From contig NZ_CP186693.1 in the NCBI RefSeq assembly GCF_049532985.1, positions 2,666,001-2,730,000 on the forward strand: a stretch of 64,000 nucleotides of DNA, in the 5' to 3' direction. The stretch comes from Promicromonospora sp049532985. Lineage in GTDB: Bacteria; Actinomycetota; Actinomycetes; Actinomycetales; Cellulomonadaceae. The stretch's first letter is position 1. Each line of letters opens with the position of its first letter. Below, piece after piece: positions 1-8,488 of the stretch. Under the pieces are notes generated by a model, which was not told the DNA's origin, searched no databases, and was given only the letters and a program-made list of their open reading frames with translations. The translations under genes were made by a program, and so were the position numbers.

Positions 1-320
1 GAGCGGTGCCCGAGCTGGACGTCCAGCACGGACCGTGGCAGGTCGGCCGCGGCGGCGACGGCTGCGGCGACCTGGGGTGCGGCGGTGTCGGCCCGCCGGG
101 CGGGTACGCCGTAGCGCGCGGCCACCTGGGCTCGGGCGGCTGCGAGCCGGCCGGCCCGCTCGGACGACTGGGGGTCGTGCGCCTCGTCGCGCACGGCCTG
201 GGTCGCGGGGTCGGGCTGGTGCGCCCGGGGTGCTCGGGTGATCCGGGCCGGCACGCGGGCCGGCGGTACGGGAGCTGTCTCGGTCGGGGTGGTGACCTGA
301 AAGGCGTCGATGGCTGTCAT
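1..320 (-). CDS. Hypothetical protein, N-terminal part (runs off the window)
   Basis: An open frame begins with ATG at 320-318 on the minus strand and stays open for 106 codons to the window edge. A GGAG ribosome-binding site lies about 7 bases upstream of the start. The visible part starts MTAIDAFQV, continues with a proline- and arginine-rich stretch, and then becomes alanine-rich and probably helical. Third codon positions are strongly G/C, as in real genes of this genome. I do not recognise the family. It is divergent from the organosulfur transporter operon starting at 577, so it could belong to the same pathway, but nothing in the visible part shows a function. The plus-strand frames over this stretch look like shadows. 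Confidence 0.6.
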   Translation of the reverse strand, partial: MTAIDAFQVTTPTETAPVPPARVPARITRAPRAHQPDPATQAVRDEAHDPQSSERAGRLAAARAQVAARYGVPARRADTAAPQVAAAVAAAADLPRSVLDVQLGHR

Positions 321-359
321 GAGTGCTCCGTGGGGTGGACGGAAGGCCAGACACTCATG
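318..359. repeat. Inverted repeat at the divergent start region
   Basis: CATGAGTG at 318-325 is answered by CACTCATG at 352-359, giving 8-bp perfect arms with 26 bases between them. The left arm overlaps the start codon of the minus-strand gene. It could be an operator for the divergent region or simply chance. No protein is known to bind it. Confidence 0.3.
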
Positions 360-576
360 CCGCGGGCCCTTCGTCAATGCCCCAGTTCGGCGTCTCACAT
401 GCCGGTCGGGCGACGGGGGACCGCTGTCGCGCCTGATGACGGGGCTGGCTCCGCCGACCGCCCACTATATGGACTCTTTGCCGGATTGGTTGACTCGTCG
501 GATTTTTTCCCGTCTCATTCCCGCCGCACTGCACGGGGCGGTGTCACCGACGTTCCCGATCCGAGGAGGAAGACAC
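321..576. promoter_or_regulatory. Divergent intergenic region before the ABC transporter operon
   Basis: This 256-base gap separates the minus-strand partial gene from the binding-protein gene at 577. Candidate plus-strand elements are TATATG at 466-471, and TTGACT at 490-495 followed 17 bases later by TCTCAT at 513-518. Both are weak. A TTGACG on the minus strand (377-372) could serve the partial gene. GAGGAGGA at 563-570 is the ribosome-binding site of the plus-strand operon. I looked for a SAM aptamer or cysteine-rich leader ORF like that before the facing operon and did not find one. Confidence 0.35.
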
Positions 577-2214
577 GTGACCACGACGAGAAGGCCCGCC
601 ACGAGAAGGCGCGGACGCCGGGGGCCGGCCGCCACCGCGGCCGCCGTGCTGGTGTCCCTGGTGCTCGCGGGCTGCGGCGCCGGATCCGAGGCCTCGTCCG
701 CGACCGTCCCGCAGGAGGACCGGTTCGGGGGCACGCTGAACATCGGCCTGGCCGCCGAGCCCAACGGGGTCGACGCCGCCGTCGTGAACCAGGTGTGGCG
801 CACCGCGGCCCGCGCGCTGACGGACTCGCTGGTCTTCTTCAACCCGGAGACCAAGGAGATCGAGCCCTGGCTGGCCACGGAGTGGACCGTCGAGGACGCT
901 CGTGTCTACACGTTCACGCTGCGCGACGACGTGACGTTCCACGACGGCACCGCGCTGACGTCCGAGGTGGTCAAGCAGAACTTCGAGAGCCTGGACCGTC
1001 CCGGCATCCACTCCAGCGCCAAGACGATCGTCGAGGGCATCAAGGAGATCCGGACGCCGTCCGAGCACGTGGTCGAGGTGGAGTTCGCCGAGCCGAACGC
1101 GGCGTTCCTGGTGAGCCTGTCGCGGGCCCACGCCGGCATCGTCTCGGCGAAGACGGCCGCGCTCCCGGTCGAGGAGCGGCAGACGTTCCTGGACGGTTCC
1201 GGCCCGTTCTACCTGGAGGAGTACACGCCCAACCAGCGCATCGTGCTGAAGAAGCGCGAGGACTACGACTGGGCACCCGAGTACTTCGAACGCACCGGCC
1301 CGGCCTACCTCGACGAGGTGGTCTACAAGATCATCCCCGAGGACTCGGTGCGCAACGGCGCCGTCATCGGCGGTGAGGAGCTGCAGTTCGTCTACTGGGT
1401 CAACGCCAAGTACGTGGACCAGCTCGAGGCCGCGGGCCTGACCATCACCGAGACCACCAACCCCGCGACGGGCACGGAGTGGCCGGTCAACACCTCGTCG
1501 GAGATCCTCAAGGACGTCCGCGTGCGCCAGGCCCTGCAGCACGGCATCGACCGCGCGGAGTTCACCCAGCTGGTCTCGGGTGGTTACGACGAGGCCGCGA
1601 CGGGCCCGCTCAGCAGGGCCAACCCCTTCTACTCCGACCAGAGCGAGTTCCTCACGTACGACCCGGAGCTGTCGGCGCGGCTCCTGGACGAGGCCGGCTG
1701 GTCCGAGACGGGTGAAGACGGCATCCGGGTGAACGCCGACGGCGACCGCCTCTCCTTCCGCTTCCCGCGCGACGGCGCCGCCGAGCAGGTGGTGCAGGCG
1801 CAGTGGAAGGAGCTCGGCATCGAGCTGGTCCTCGACCCGCCGCTGGACGCCGAGGCGAACGAGAAGCTGCTGTCGGGCGAGTACGACATCGCCTACTGGT
1901 ACCACTCCACGCCCGACCCGGACGTGCTGCGGGCCAACTACGGCGTCGCGACGGGCTCGAACCGCTCGTTCATCGCGGACGACGACGCCCGGGGTCAGGA
2001 GCTGGACGACCTGCTCCAGAAGCAGAACACCGTGATCGAGGCCGGCGAGCGGCAGAAGATCGTCGACCAGGCCGCCCGGCTGCTGGTCGAGGACGCCTAC
2101 GTGCTGCCGATCGTGAACGACACGGACATCTGGGCGTTCCAGCCCTCGGTGCACGACATCACTCCGGTGGGCCTGGACCAGTACCTCTACAACGCCTGGC
2201 TCTCGGAGCAGTGA
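577..2214 (+). CDS. ABC transporter solute-binding lipoprotein (SBP_bac_5 type)
   Basis: This 545-residue protein is the extracytoplasmic receptor of a peptide/nickel-type ABC importer. A twin-arginine-like basic N-terminus leads into a hydrophobic stretch and a lipobox LVLAGC with the lipidated cysteine at residue 33, so it should be anchored to the outer face of the membrane. The mature part opens with GGTLNIGLAAEPNGVD, typical of family 5 binding proteins, and its length is normal for the family. The GTG start at 577 is chosen for the GAGGAGGA site 6 bases upstream and the signal peptide right after it; the frame is open further upstream without a better start. Two permeases, a fused ATPase and oxidative flavoenzymes follow, so the ligand is inferred to be a small organosulfur compound rather than a nutritional peptide. 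That ligand is not shown by sequence. Confidence 0.9.
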   Translation: MTTTRRPATRRRGRRGPAATAAAVLVSLVLAGCGAGSEASSATVPQEDRFGGTLNIGLAAEPNGVDAAVVNQVWRTAARALTDSLVFFNPETKEIEPWLATEWTVEDARVYTFTLRDDVTFHDGTALTSEVVKQNFESLDRPGIHSSAKTIVEGIKEIRTPSEHVVEVEFAEPNAAFLVSLSRAHAGIVSAKTAALPVEERQTFLDGSGPFYLEEYTPNQRIVLKKREDYDWAPEYFERTGPAYLDEVVYKIIPEDSVRNGAVIGGEELQFVYWVNAKYVDQLEAAGLTITETTNPATGTEWPVNTSSEILKDVRVRQALQHGIDRAEFTQLVSGGYDEAATGPLSRANPFYSDQSEFLTYDPELSARLLDEAGWSETGEDGIRVNADGDRLSFRFPRDGAAEQVVQAQWKELGIELVLDPPLDAEANEKLLSGEYDIAYWYHSTPDPDVLRANYGVATGSNRSFIADDDARGQELDDLLQKQNTVIEAGERQKIVDQAARLLVEDAYVLPIVNDTDIWAFQPSVHDITPVGLDQYLYNAWLSEQ

Positions 2215-2215
2215 G

Positions 2216-3160
2216 GTGCGTTCCGGTCTGCTGAGATACGGCCTACGACGCCTCGGCTACGCGGCGATCGTGGTGTGGGGCGCGTTCACCGGGGCGTTCT
2301 TCCTGCTCTACATCGTGCCGGGCGACGCGGCCGGCGGCCTCACGATGGGCGCGTCCGGCGGCGACGTCGAGCAGCTCCTGGCCGAGCAGCGCGAGCTGCT
2401 CGGCCTGGACCGCCCGGTCCTGGTGCAGTACGGGGACGCGCTGTCGGGCGCGGTCCTCGGGGACTTCGGCGACAGCCTCTACCAGCGGCGTCCGGCCGTC
2501 GAGGTGTTCTTCGAGGCGTTCCCCGCAACCCTGCAGCTCGCGTTCGTCGGCCTGGCGCTGGCGGTCGTGCTCGGCGTCACGCTGTCGGTGGTCATCGAGC
2601 TCACGGACTGGCGGTGGCTGCGCGAGCTCCTCGTGTCGCTGCCGCCGGTCGCCGTCTCGCTGCCGCCGTTCCTGGTGGCGCTCGTGCTGGTGCAGGTGGT
2701 CGCGTTCCGGGTCGGCTGGATCGACGCCTTCGGGGACGACACCTTCCTGGGCCTGCTCGTGGCGTCCCTGTCGATCGCGGTGGCGGGCGGCGGGACCATC
2801 TCGCAGCTCCTGACGGCGAACCTGCGCGGCGCCCTGACCTCGCCGTACATCGAGACGGCACGCAGCTGGGGGCTGAGCAGGTTCGACGTCGTGGTGCGGC
2901 ACGCGCTGCGCAACGCGGCGCTGCCGGTCATCACGGCGCTCGGCACACTCATCGGCGTGATGGTGGGCGGCACCGTGCTCACGGAGACCGTCTTCTCGCG
3001 GCCCGGCATCGGCCGGCTCGTGGTCGACTCCGTCAACGGCCGCGACATGCCCGTCGTCCTGGTCGCGGTGACCGTGAGCGCGCTGATCTTCGTGACCGTC
3101 AACTTCGTCGTCGACCTCGTCCACCCCGTGGTCGACAAGCGCATCCGGCTGGAGGGCTGA
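2216..3160 (+). CDS. ABC transporter permease, DppB-like
   Basis: The 314-residue integral membrane protein is the first of two permease subunits of the importer. It has an N-terminal membrane segment (about residues 14-36), a periplasmic stretch, then further membrane segments. Near residue 220 is the cytoplasmic EAA-type loop (YIETARSWGLSRFDVVV) that contacts the ATPase. The phrase FSRPGIGRLV after it is characteristic of DppB/OppB proteins. The GTG start at 2216 lies one base after the stop of the binding-protein gene, so translation is probably coupled. Its stop overlaps the next permease as ATGA. Confidence 0.9.
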   Translation: MRSGLLRYGLRRLGYAAIVVWGAFTGAFFLLYIVPGDAAGGLTMGASGGDVEQLLAEQRELLGLDRPVLVQYGDALSGAVLGDFGDSLYQRRPAVEVFFEAFPATLQLAFVGLALAVVLGVTLSVVIELTDWRWLRELLVSLPPVAVSLPPFLVALVLVQVVAFRVGWIDAFGDDTFLGLLVASLSIAVAGGGTISQLLTANLRGALTSPYIETARSWGLSRFDVVVRHALRNAALPVITALGTLIGVMVGGTVLTETVFSRPGIGRLVVDSVNGRDMPVVLVAVTVSALIFVTVNFVVDLVHPVVDKRIRLEG

Positions 3161-4074
3161 TGACCGTCACGCAGACAGGGACCGCGGTCGCGGCGGGACC
3201 GGCCGCGCCGGTCCCGCCGCGGCCCGGCGCGGGCCGACGGCGCAGGTGGCTCGGCGCGCTGCTGGACGTCGCCCGCACGCCGAGCCTGCTGGTGTCCTGG
3301 GTGTGGCTGGTGCTGATCGTCACGGCGGCGCTCGCCCCCGGCCTGTTCGCGCCCGGCGACCCGCTCGCGCAGAGCGGCGACGCCATGCTGCTCCCGCCCG
3401 GTCCCGAGCACCTGTTCGGCACCGACGACCTGGGCCGCGACCAGTTCACGCGCACCGTCCACGGCACCCGGCTCTCGCTGCAGGCCGCGGTCGTGGCGGT
3501 GCTGATCGGGCTGGTCAGCGGCTCGTTGATCGGGCTGGTGGCCGGTGCGCTGCGCGGCTGGCTCGACAGCGTGCTGATGCGCGTCGTCGACGTCATGCTC
3601 GCCGTGCCGAGCCTCATCGTGTCGCTGGCGATCATCTCGGCGCTGGGCCACGGCACCATCAACATCGCCGTCGCCATCGGGATCAACAGCACCGCCACGT
3701 TCGCCCGCCTCATGCGGTCGGAGGTGCTCAAGGTCAGCGGCTCCCGGTACGTCGAGGCGTCGGTCTTCGCCGGCCACGGCTACGCCTACCGGCTGCTGAG
3801 GCACGTCGTGCCGAACGCCTCCCGGTCGGTGCTGGCCTACGCCACGATGGAGATCGGCAGCGCCATCCTCACCGTCGCCTCGCTGAGCTTCCTCGGCCTG
3901 GGCGCTCCGCCGCCCACCCCCGAGTGGGGCCTGCTCGTGGCCGAGGGCCGCACCTTCATCGCCGGGCAGTGGTGGCTCAGCCTCCTGCCCGGCCTGGTGA
4001 TCGTCCTCTCCGTGCTGGCCGTCTACCGCATCGGCCGCTCCATCGACCGAGGGAGAACCCGTGTCGTCGCCTGA
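3160..4074 (+). CDS. ABC transporter permease, DppC-like
   Basis: The 304-residue second permease has a cytoplasmic proline/arginine-rich N-terminus of about 40 residues, one membrane helix, and then the usual DppC core. FGTDDLGRDQFTR is the diagnostic motif after the first helix. The EAA-type loop reads YVEASVFAGHGYAYRLLRHV. The ATG overlaps the upstream stop by four bases, and the 3' end overlaps the ATPase gene by 14 bases. It pairs with the DppB-like subunit to form the transmembrane channel. Confidence 0.9.
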   Translation: MTVTQTGTAVAAGPAAPVPPRPGAGRRRRWLGALLDVARTPSLLVSWVWLVLIVTAALAPGLFAPGDPLAQSGDAMLLPPGPEHLFGTDDLGRDQFTRTVHGTRLSLQAAVVAVLIGLVSGSLIGLVAGALRGWLDSVLMRVVDVMLAVPSLIVSLAIISALGHGTINIAVAIGINSTATFARLMRSEVLKVSGSRYVEASVFAGHGYAYRLLRHVVPNASRSVLAYATMEIGSAILTVASLSFLGLGAPPPTPEWGLLVAEGRTFIAGQWWLSLLPGLVIVLSVLAVYRIGRSIDRGRTRVVA

Positions 4075-5734
4075 ACCCCTGCTCGTCCTGGACGGCGTCG
4101 GCGCCCGGTTCACGCTGCCGGGCCGGGCCCCCGTCCGGGTGCTCGACGACGTCAGCCTGTCGCTGCGCCCCGGCCAGGTGCTGGCCCTGGTCGGCGAGTC
4201 CGGCTCCGGCAAGTCCACGCTGGGCCGCACGGTCACCGGCACCCTGCCCGAGAACGGCCGCGTGACCGCCGGCCGCGTGATCTTCGCCGGCCGCGACCTG
4301 ACCCACCTGACGGAGCGCGAGCACCGTGCCCTGCGCGGCAAGGACATCGGGTACATCCCGCAGGACGCCCTGCTCGGCCTCAACCCGCTGCTGCCCGTCG
4401 GGGTCCAGGCGGGCGAGCCGCTGCGCGCCCACGGCCTGGCCGGCAAGGCCGAGCGCCGCGAGCGCGTGATCGACCTGTTCGGCAAGGTCGGGCTGCGCGA
4501 CCCCGAGAAGGTCTACGGCGCCTATCCGCACGAGCTGTCCGGCGGCATGTGCCAGCGGGTGCTGATCGCCGCGGCGATGTCCACGGGTCCCCGGCTCCTG
4601 GTGGCCGACGAGCCGACCACGGCACTGGACGTGACCGTGCAGAAGACGATCCTGGACCTGCTGGGCACCCTCGTCGCGGAGCACGACCTCGCCGTCCTGC
4701 TCGTCACGCACGACCTCGGCGTCGCCGCGGAGCGGGCCGACGAGATCGCCGTGCTGAAGGACGGCGCCCTGGTGCGCTCGGGCCGCACGCGCGAGGTCGT
4801 GGCCGACCCCGGCGACCCCTACACCGAGAAGCTGCTGCGCTCGTCCTCGCTCGGTTTCTCCGGGGCCGACGCCGCCGCTGCGCGGCAGGAGCACACCGCC
4901 GGCCGGGTCGCCCCCGACGCCCCCGTGGTGGTCCGCGCCCGCGACGTCACCAGGACGTTCCCCGCCCACCGCGGGCGGACGGCGGTCACCGCCGTCGCCG
5001 GGGCGAGCTTCGAGGTGCGGCGGGGCACCACGCTGGGCATCGTCGGCGAGTCCGGCTCCGGCAAGACCACGCTGGTCCGGCTCCTGGCGGGCCTGACGCC
5101 ACCGACCTCCGGCACGGTGACGGTCGACGGCGAGCCCGTGGTCCACCACCGCCGGGGCGCCGGCCAGGCGAGGCTGTACCGCAAGGTCCAGATGGTCTAC
5201 CAGGACCCGTTCGCCTCGCTGAACCCGCGCACCACCGTGCGCTCCATCCTGGAGGAGCCGCTCACCGGCCACCGCATCGGCGGGCCGGGCCGGCGAGGCG
5301 GCACCGAGCGGGCCCGGCGGGTCGCCGAGCTGCTGGAGGTCACCGGGCTCCCGGCGTCGGTCGCCGACCGCTACACCGCGGAGCTCTCCGGCGGCCAGCG
5401 GCAGCGCGTGGCCATCGCCCGCGCGCTCGCGCCGCACCCGGAGGTGCTGGTGCTCGACGAGCCGGTGTCCGCGCTCGACGTCACCGTGCGCCGGCAGATC
5501 CTCGACCTGCTGCTCGACCTCCAGGACCGGCTCTCCCTGACGTACCTGTTCGTGTCCCACGACCTGGGCGTGGTCGCGGAGCTCTCCGACGAGGTCCTCG
5601 TGCTCCGGCACGGCGACGTCGTCGAGCACGGCCCCGCGGCCGACGTCATCTCCAGCCCCCGGACCGACTACGTGCGGCGGCTGCTGGCCTCCATCCCGGG
5701 GGCTGCCGCCGACGTCCGGACGACACCCGCATGA
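4061..5734 (+). CDS. Fused double ABC ATPase (DppD-DppF type)
   Basis: This 557-residue cytoplasmic protein contains two complete ATP-binding cassettes, replacing the separate DppD and DppF subunits. The first Walker A motif is GESGSGKST at residues 45-53, with signature LSGGMCQRV and Walker B LLVADEP. The second half begins near residue 290, with GESGSGKTT, signature LSGGQRQRV and LVLDEP. Both carry D-loops and switch histidines (VTHDLGV and VSHDLGV). The GTG start is preceded by GAGGGAG and overlaps the permease gene by 14 bases; the stop overlaps a possible ATG of the next gene. The fusion gives a balanced one-chain motor and is common in actinobacteria. Confidence 0.93.
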   Translation: MSSPEPLLVLDGVGARFTLPGRAPVRVLDDVSLSLRPGQVLALVGESGSGKSTLGRTVTGTLPENGRVTAGRVIFAGRDLTHLTEREHRALRGKDIGYIPQDALLGLNPLLPVGVQAGEPLRAHGLAGKAERRERVIDLFGKVGLRDPEKVYGAYPHELSGGMCQRVLIAAAMSTGPRLLVADEPTTALDVTVQKTILDLLGTLVAEHDLAVLLVTHDLGVAAERADEIAVLKDGALVRSGRTREVVADPGDPYTEKLLRSSSLGFSGADAAAARQEHTAGRVAPDAPVVVRARDVTRTFPAHRGRTAVTAVAGASFEVRRGTTLGIVGESGSGKTTLVRLLAGLTPPTSGTVTVDGEPVVHHRRGAGQARLYRKVQMVYQDPFASLNPRTTVRSILEEPLTGHRIGGPGRRGGTERARRVAELLEVTGLPASVADRYTAELSGGQRQRVAIARALAPHPEVLVLDEPVSALDVTVRRQILDLLLDLQDRLSLTYLFVSHDLGVVAELSDEVLVLRHGDVVEHGPAADVISSPRTDYVRRLLASIPGAAADVRTTPA

Positions 5735-5781
5735 CCGACGACCGCACCACGAACGACCGCACCGAACGAAAGGACCCCGAC

Positions 5782-7284
5782 ATGGGCGAGCCGGCACAGC
5801 GGCAGCTGCACCTCGGATACATGTACTGGCTGAACGGCACCCACTGGGGCGGCTGGCGCCTGCCGGAGTCGGCCACGCCCGACCCGTTCGGCCTCGCCTA
5901 CCCCGCCCAGGTGCTCAAGCTGGTCGAGGACGCCAAGTTCGACTTCTTCTTCCTCGGGGACACCCTGCCCGGCGACGTCTACCGCGAGCACTACGGCACC
6001 ACGCACAACGCGGGGCGGCTGGAGCCGTTCACGCTGGCCTCCCAGCTCGCGCTGCAGTCGTCGAAGATCGGCCTGGCCGTGACGGCCCACCCCACCTTCT
6101 ACGAGCCGTACATCCTGGCCCGGCTGACCGCGTCGCTCGACCACCTCAGCGGCGGGCGGCTGGCCTGGAACGTGGTGCTCGGCGCGAACGACCTCGCGGC
6201 CAAGAACTTCAGCCTTCCGGACCTGGGCGGCGAGAGCCGCTACCGCCGCGCGGCCGAGTTCATCGACGTGATCCGCAAGCTCTGGGACAGCGTCGAGGAC
6301 GGCGCCTACCTCCAGGACAAGGAGTCCGGGCAGTACCTCGACCCGAGCAAGATCCACCGCCTGGAGCACCAGGGCGAGTTCTTCTCCGTGGCCGGGACCC
6401 TGCCCATGCTGCGCCCGCCGCAGGGCCACGTGCCGCTGCTGTACGCGGGCGGCTCCGAGCTCTCCCGCGAGCTCACGGCGCAGTACTGCGACATCAACTT
6501 CACCGGCCCGCCCACCCTGGAGGCCTCGGCGGAGTTCAACGCCGACGTCCGCGCGCGGGCGCTGCGCCTGCGCGGCCGGGAGGAGCCCGTCTTCTTCCTG
6601 CCGGGCATCACGCCCGTCATCGGCGACACCCGCGAGGAGGCGATCGACCTCTTCGACCGGCTCAACGCGGGGCTCCCGGTCGACGACGACCCCGTCGCCG
6701 GCGACCAGCCCGAGGACTACTACACCAGCGAGGCGTTCCAGGCCGCGCAGCGCGGACGCGCGCCACTGCCGAAGGGCGCGCGCAGCCTGCGGTCCATCGG
6801 CGAGCGCACCGGCGCCGACCTGCGGCCGCTGGGGCTCGACGGCGTGCTGACGCCCTCGCTGGCGGCTGAGCTGAACGACGTCGGGCAGAAGCTGCTGCGC
6901 ACCATCGCGCAGCGCACCGGCCGCACCGTCGAGGCCGGCACCGTGCGCGGCCGCGACCTGCTGCACAACTCGATCGGGGGTGGTTTCCCGCTGGCCATCG
7001 GCACGGCCGACGACGTCGCGGGCACCCTGATCGAGTGGTTCGAGCAGGGCGCCGCCGACGGCTTCAACATCCAGTCGCCGGCCATGCTCGACCAGCTCGA
7101 GCGGTTCACCGGGCAGGTGGTGCCGATCCTGCAGGACAAGGGCGTGTTCCGCACCGAGTACGAGGCCGACACGTTCCGCGGGCACTTCGGGCTGCCCGTG
7201 CCGCCCAACCAGTTCGCGGCGGCGTCGGCGCCGTCCGGCCTGTCGGCTCCGTCCGGCCCGTCGGTGTCGGGGACGGAGGAGTGA
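5782..7284 (+). CDS. LLM-class flavin-dependent monooxygenase (NtaA/SnaA/DszA family), copy 1
   Basis: The 500-residue enzyme is a luciferase-like monooxygenase using FMNH2 and O2, in the family of nitrilotriacetate and dibenzothiophene-sulfone monooxygenases. It opens with QLHLGYMYWLNGTHWGGWR, followed by the central LDHLSGGRLAWNVVLG motif of the family and a C-terminal PNQFAA tail. ATG 5782 is chosen because GAAAGGA sits 8 bases upstream. An in-frame ATG at 5731 overlaps the ATPase stop and would add 17 hydrophilic residues, so coupling from there is possible. It is cotranscribed with the importer, which suggests that it oxidises the imported compound. A partner FMN reductase is needed and was not found in this window. 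Substrate unknown; a sulfone, sulfonate or thioether is inferred from the facing metY operon. Confidence 0.88.
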   Translation: MGEPAQRQLHLGYMYWLNGTHWGGWRLPESATPDPFGLAYPAQVLKLVEDAKFDFFFLGDTLPGDVYREHYGTTHNAGRLEPFTLASQLALQSSKIGLAVTAHPTFYEPYILARLTASLDHLSGGRLAWNVVLGANDLAAKNFSLPDLGGESRYRRAAEFIDVIRKLWDSVEDGAYLQDKESGQYLDPSKIHRLEHQGEFFSVAGTLPMLRPPQGHVPLLYAGGSELSRELTAQYCDINFTGPPTLEASAEFNADVRARALRLRGREEPVFFLPGITPVIGDTREEAIDLFDRLNAGLPVDDDPVAGDQPEDYYTSEAFQAAQRGRAPLPKGARSLRSIGERTGADLRPLGLDGVLTPSLAAELNDVGQKLLRTIAQRTGRTVEAGTVRGRDLLHNSIGGGFPLAIGTADDVAGTLIEWFEQGAADGFNIQSPAMLDQLERFTGQVVPILQDKGVFRTEYEADTFRGHFGLPVPPNQFAAASAPSGLSAPSGPSVSGTEE

Positions 7285-8294
7285 CCGTGCCCGCCACCAC
7301 CGGCCTCCCCGCCGGGTACCGCACGCTCGGCCGCTCCGGCCTGGTCCTGTCCGAGCTCGGCGTGGGCGCCAGCACGTTCGGCCGCAGCGGCATGCGCGCC
7401 GTCGGGCAGGAGCAGGTCAACCGGATCGTGGACCGCGCCATCGACCTGGGCGTCACGTACTTCGACATCGCGGAGGGCTACGGCGACCGCACAGGCCTGT
7501 CCGAGGAGCTGTTCGGCACGGCGCTGGCCGGGCGGCGCGACCAGGTGGTGATCGGCACCAAGTTCGGCCGGTCGCTCGCGGCCGACCGCGGGCCCTCGTA
7601 CGGTCGGACCGGGGCGCGCAAGTACGTGCTGGCCGCCGTCGAGGACAGCCTGCGCCGGCTCGGCACGGACTACATCGACCTGTACCAGATCCACTTCCCG
7701 GACCCCTTCACGCCGATCGAGGAGACCCTCTCCGCGCTCGACACCCTGGTGCGCGACGGCAAGGTGCGGTACGTGGGCGCCTCCAACTTCAAGGCCTGGC
7801 AGCTCGCCGACGCCGACCACGTCGCCGCCGCGCACGGCTACAGCCGTTTCGTGTCGACCACCGACGAGTACAGCCTGCTGTGGCGCAAGCCCGAGGAGGA
7901 GCTGATCGGGGCGCTGGACCACTTCGGCCTCGGGTTCCTGCCGTACTTCCCGCTCCAGAACGGGCTGCTGACCGGCAAGTACGCCCGCGACCGCGCACCC
8001 GAGGGCGCCAAGATCACCAACCTCAAGACGTACCTGCTGGGCGAGGCCCCGTGGGACGCGCTGGAGAAGTTCGAGCGGTTCGCCGCCGACCGGGGCGTCA
8101 CGCCGAGCGCGCTCGCCCTGGGCTGGCTCCTGGCCCAGCCGACGGTGACCAGCGTGATCACGGGCATCACGGTGCCGGAGCAGCTCGACGAGAACCTCCT
8201 GGCCACCCGCTGGGTCCCCACGCCGGAGGAGGAGCAGGAGCTCCGCGCCCTGCTGCCGGGCACCCTCACGGGCGGCCCGGGCCGCGTCGGCTGA
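7281..8294 (+). CDS. Aldo/keto reductase
   Basis: This 337-residue NADPH-dependent (alpha/beta)8 oxidoreductase has the full catalytic tetrad: Asp62 and Tyr67 in FDIAEGYG, Lys94 in GTKFG and His138 in YQIHFPD. The C-terminal cofactor-binding region ends near VTSVITGITVPEQL. The GTG start overlaps the stop of the monooxygenase by four bases. Within this operon it may reduce an aldehyde released when the monooxygenase cleaves a C-S bond. That role is inferred from position. A long palindrome follows the stop. Confidence 0.9.
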   Translation: MTVPATTGLPAGYRTLGRSGLVLSELGVGASTFGRSGMRAVGQEQVNRIVDRAIDLGVTYFDIAEGYGDRTGLSEELFGTALAGRRDQVVIGTKFGRSLAADRGPSYGRTGARKYVLAAVEDSLRRLGTDYIDLYQIHFPDPFTPIEETLSALDTLVRDGKVRYVGASNFKAWQLADADHVAAAHGYSRFVSTTDEYSLLWRKPEEELIGALDHFGLGFLPYFPLQNGLLTGKYARDRAPEGAKITNLKTYLLGEAPWDALEKFERFAADRGVTPSALALGWLLAQPTVTSVITGITVPEQLDENLLATRWVPTPEEEQELRALLPGTLTGGPGRVG

Positions 8295-8304
8295 CCCTCC
8301 CCCG

Positions 8305-8352
8305 ACGTGTCAGACGTACGGGTCCCTCGGGTGACCTGTACGTCTGACACGT
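8305..8352. terminator. Hairpin terminator, palindrome group B
   Basis: 20-bp arms at 8305-8324 and 8333-8352 differ by a single mismatch and enclose an 8-base loop. The palindrome lies 10 bases after the aldo/keto reductase stop. There is no U-tract. The right arm carries GGGTGACCTG at the apex, shared with the palindromes at 21197 and 44904. Confidence 0.6.
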
Positions 8353-8398
8353 GCGGTGGGTGTCGGCGACCGGATGCCGAGACGATCCCGCAGGGGCA

Positions 8399-8426
8399 TT
8401 GCGCTCGGCGGGGGCGGGGCTATGTT
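8399..8426 (+). promoter_or_regulatory. Sigma-70-type promoter for the second monooxygenase pair
   Basis: TTGCGC at 8399-8404 and TATGTT at 8421-8426 are separated by 16 bases, predicting a transcript start near 8433 and a leader of about 56 bases before the TTG start at 8489. It lies after the terminator, which suggests that the two downstream monooxygenases form their own unit. Confidence 0.45.
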
Positions 8427-8488
8427 GCGCGCGGTCGGCGTCCGCGGCAGGTCCGCGGGGGTGCGCCGCGACGACATCGGAGGTTCTC

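Noticed and set aside
378..437. 19-codon ORF ending RCRA before the transporter operon, considered as a second cysteine leader peptide
   Set aside because: Only one cysteine, no ribosome-binding site and no downstream hairpin; not comparable to the ORF at 15844-15957.
321..576. Possible SAM riboswitch before the plus-strand operon
   Set aside because: None of the SAM-I, SAM-II or SAM-IV conserved blocks could be found on either strand.
6..1376. Long plus-strand frame of 456 codons across the start of the window
   Set aside because: It is Arg/Gly/Pro-rich, lacks any recognisable motif and overlaps the well-supported lipoprotein gene at 577; it is a GC-driven shadow frame.
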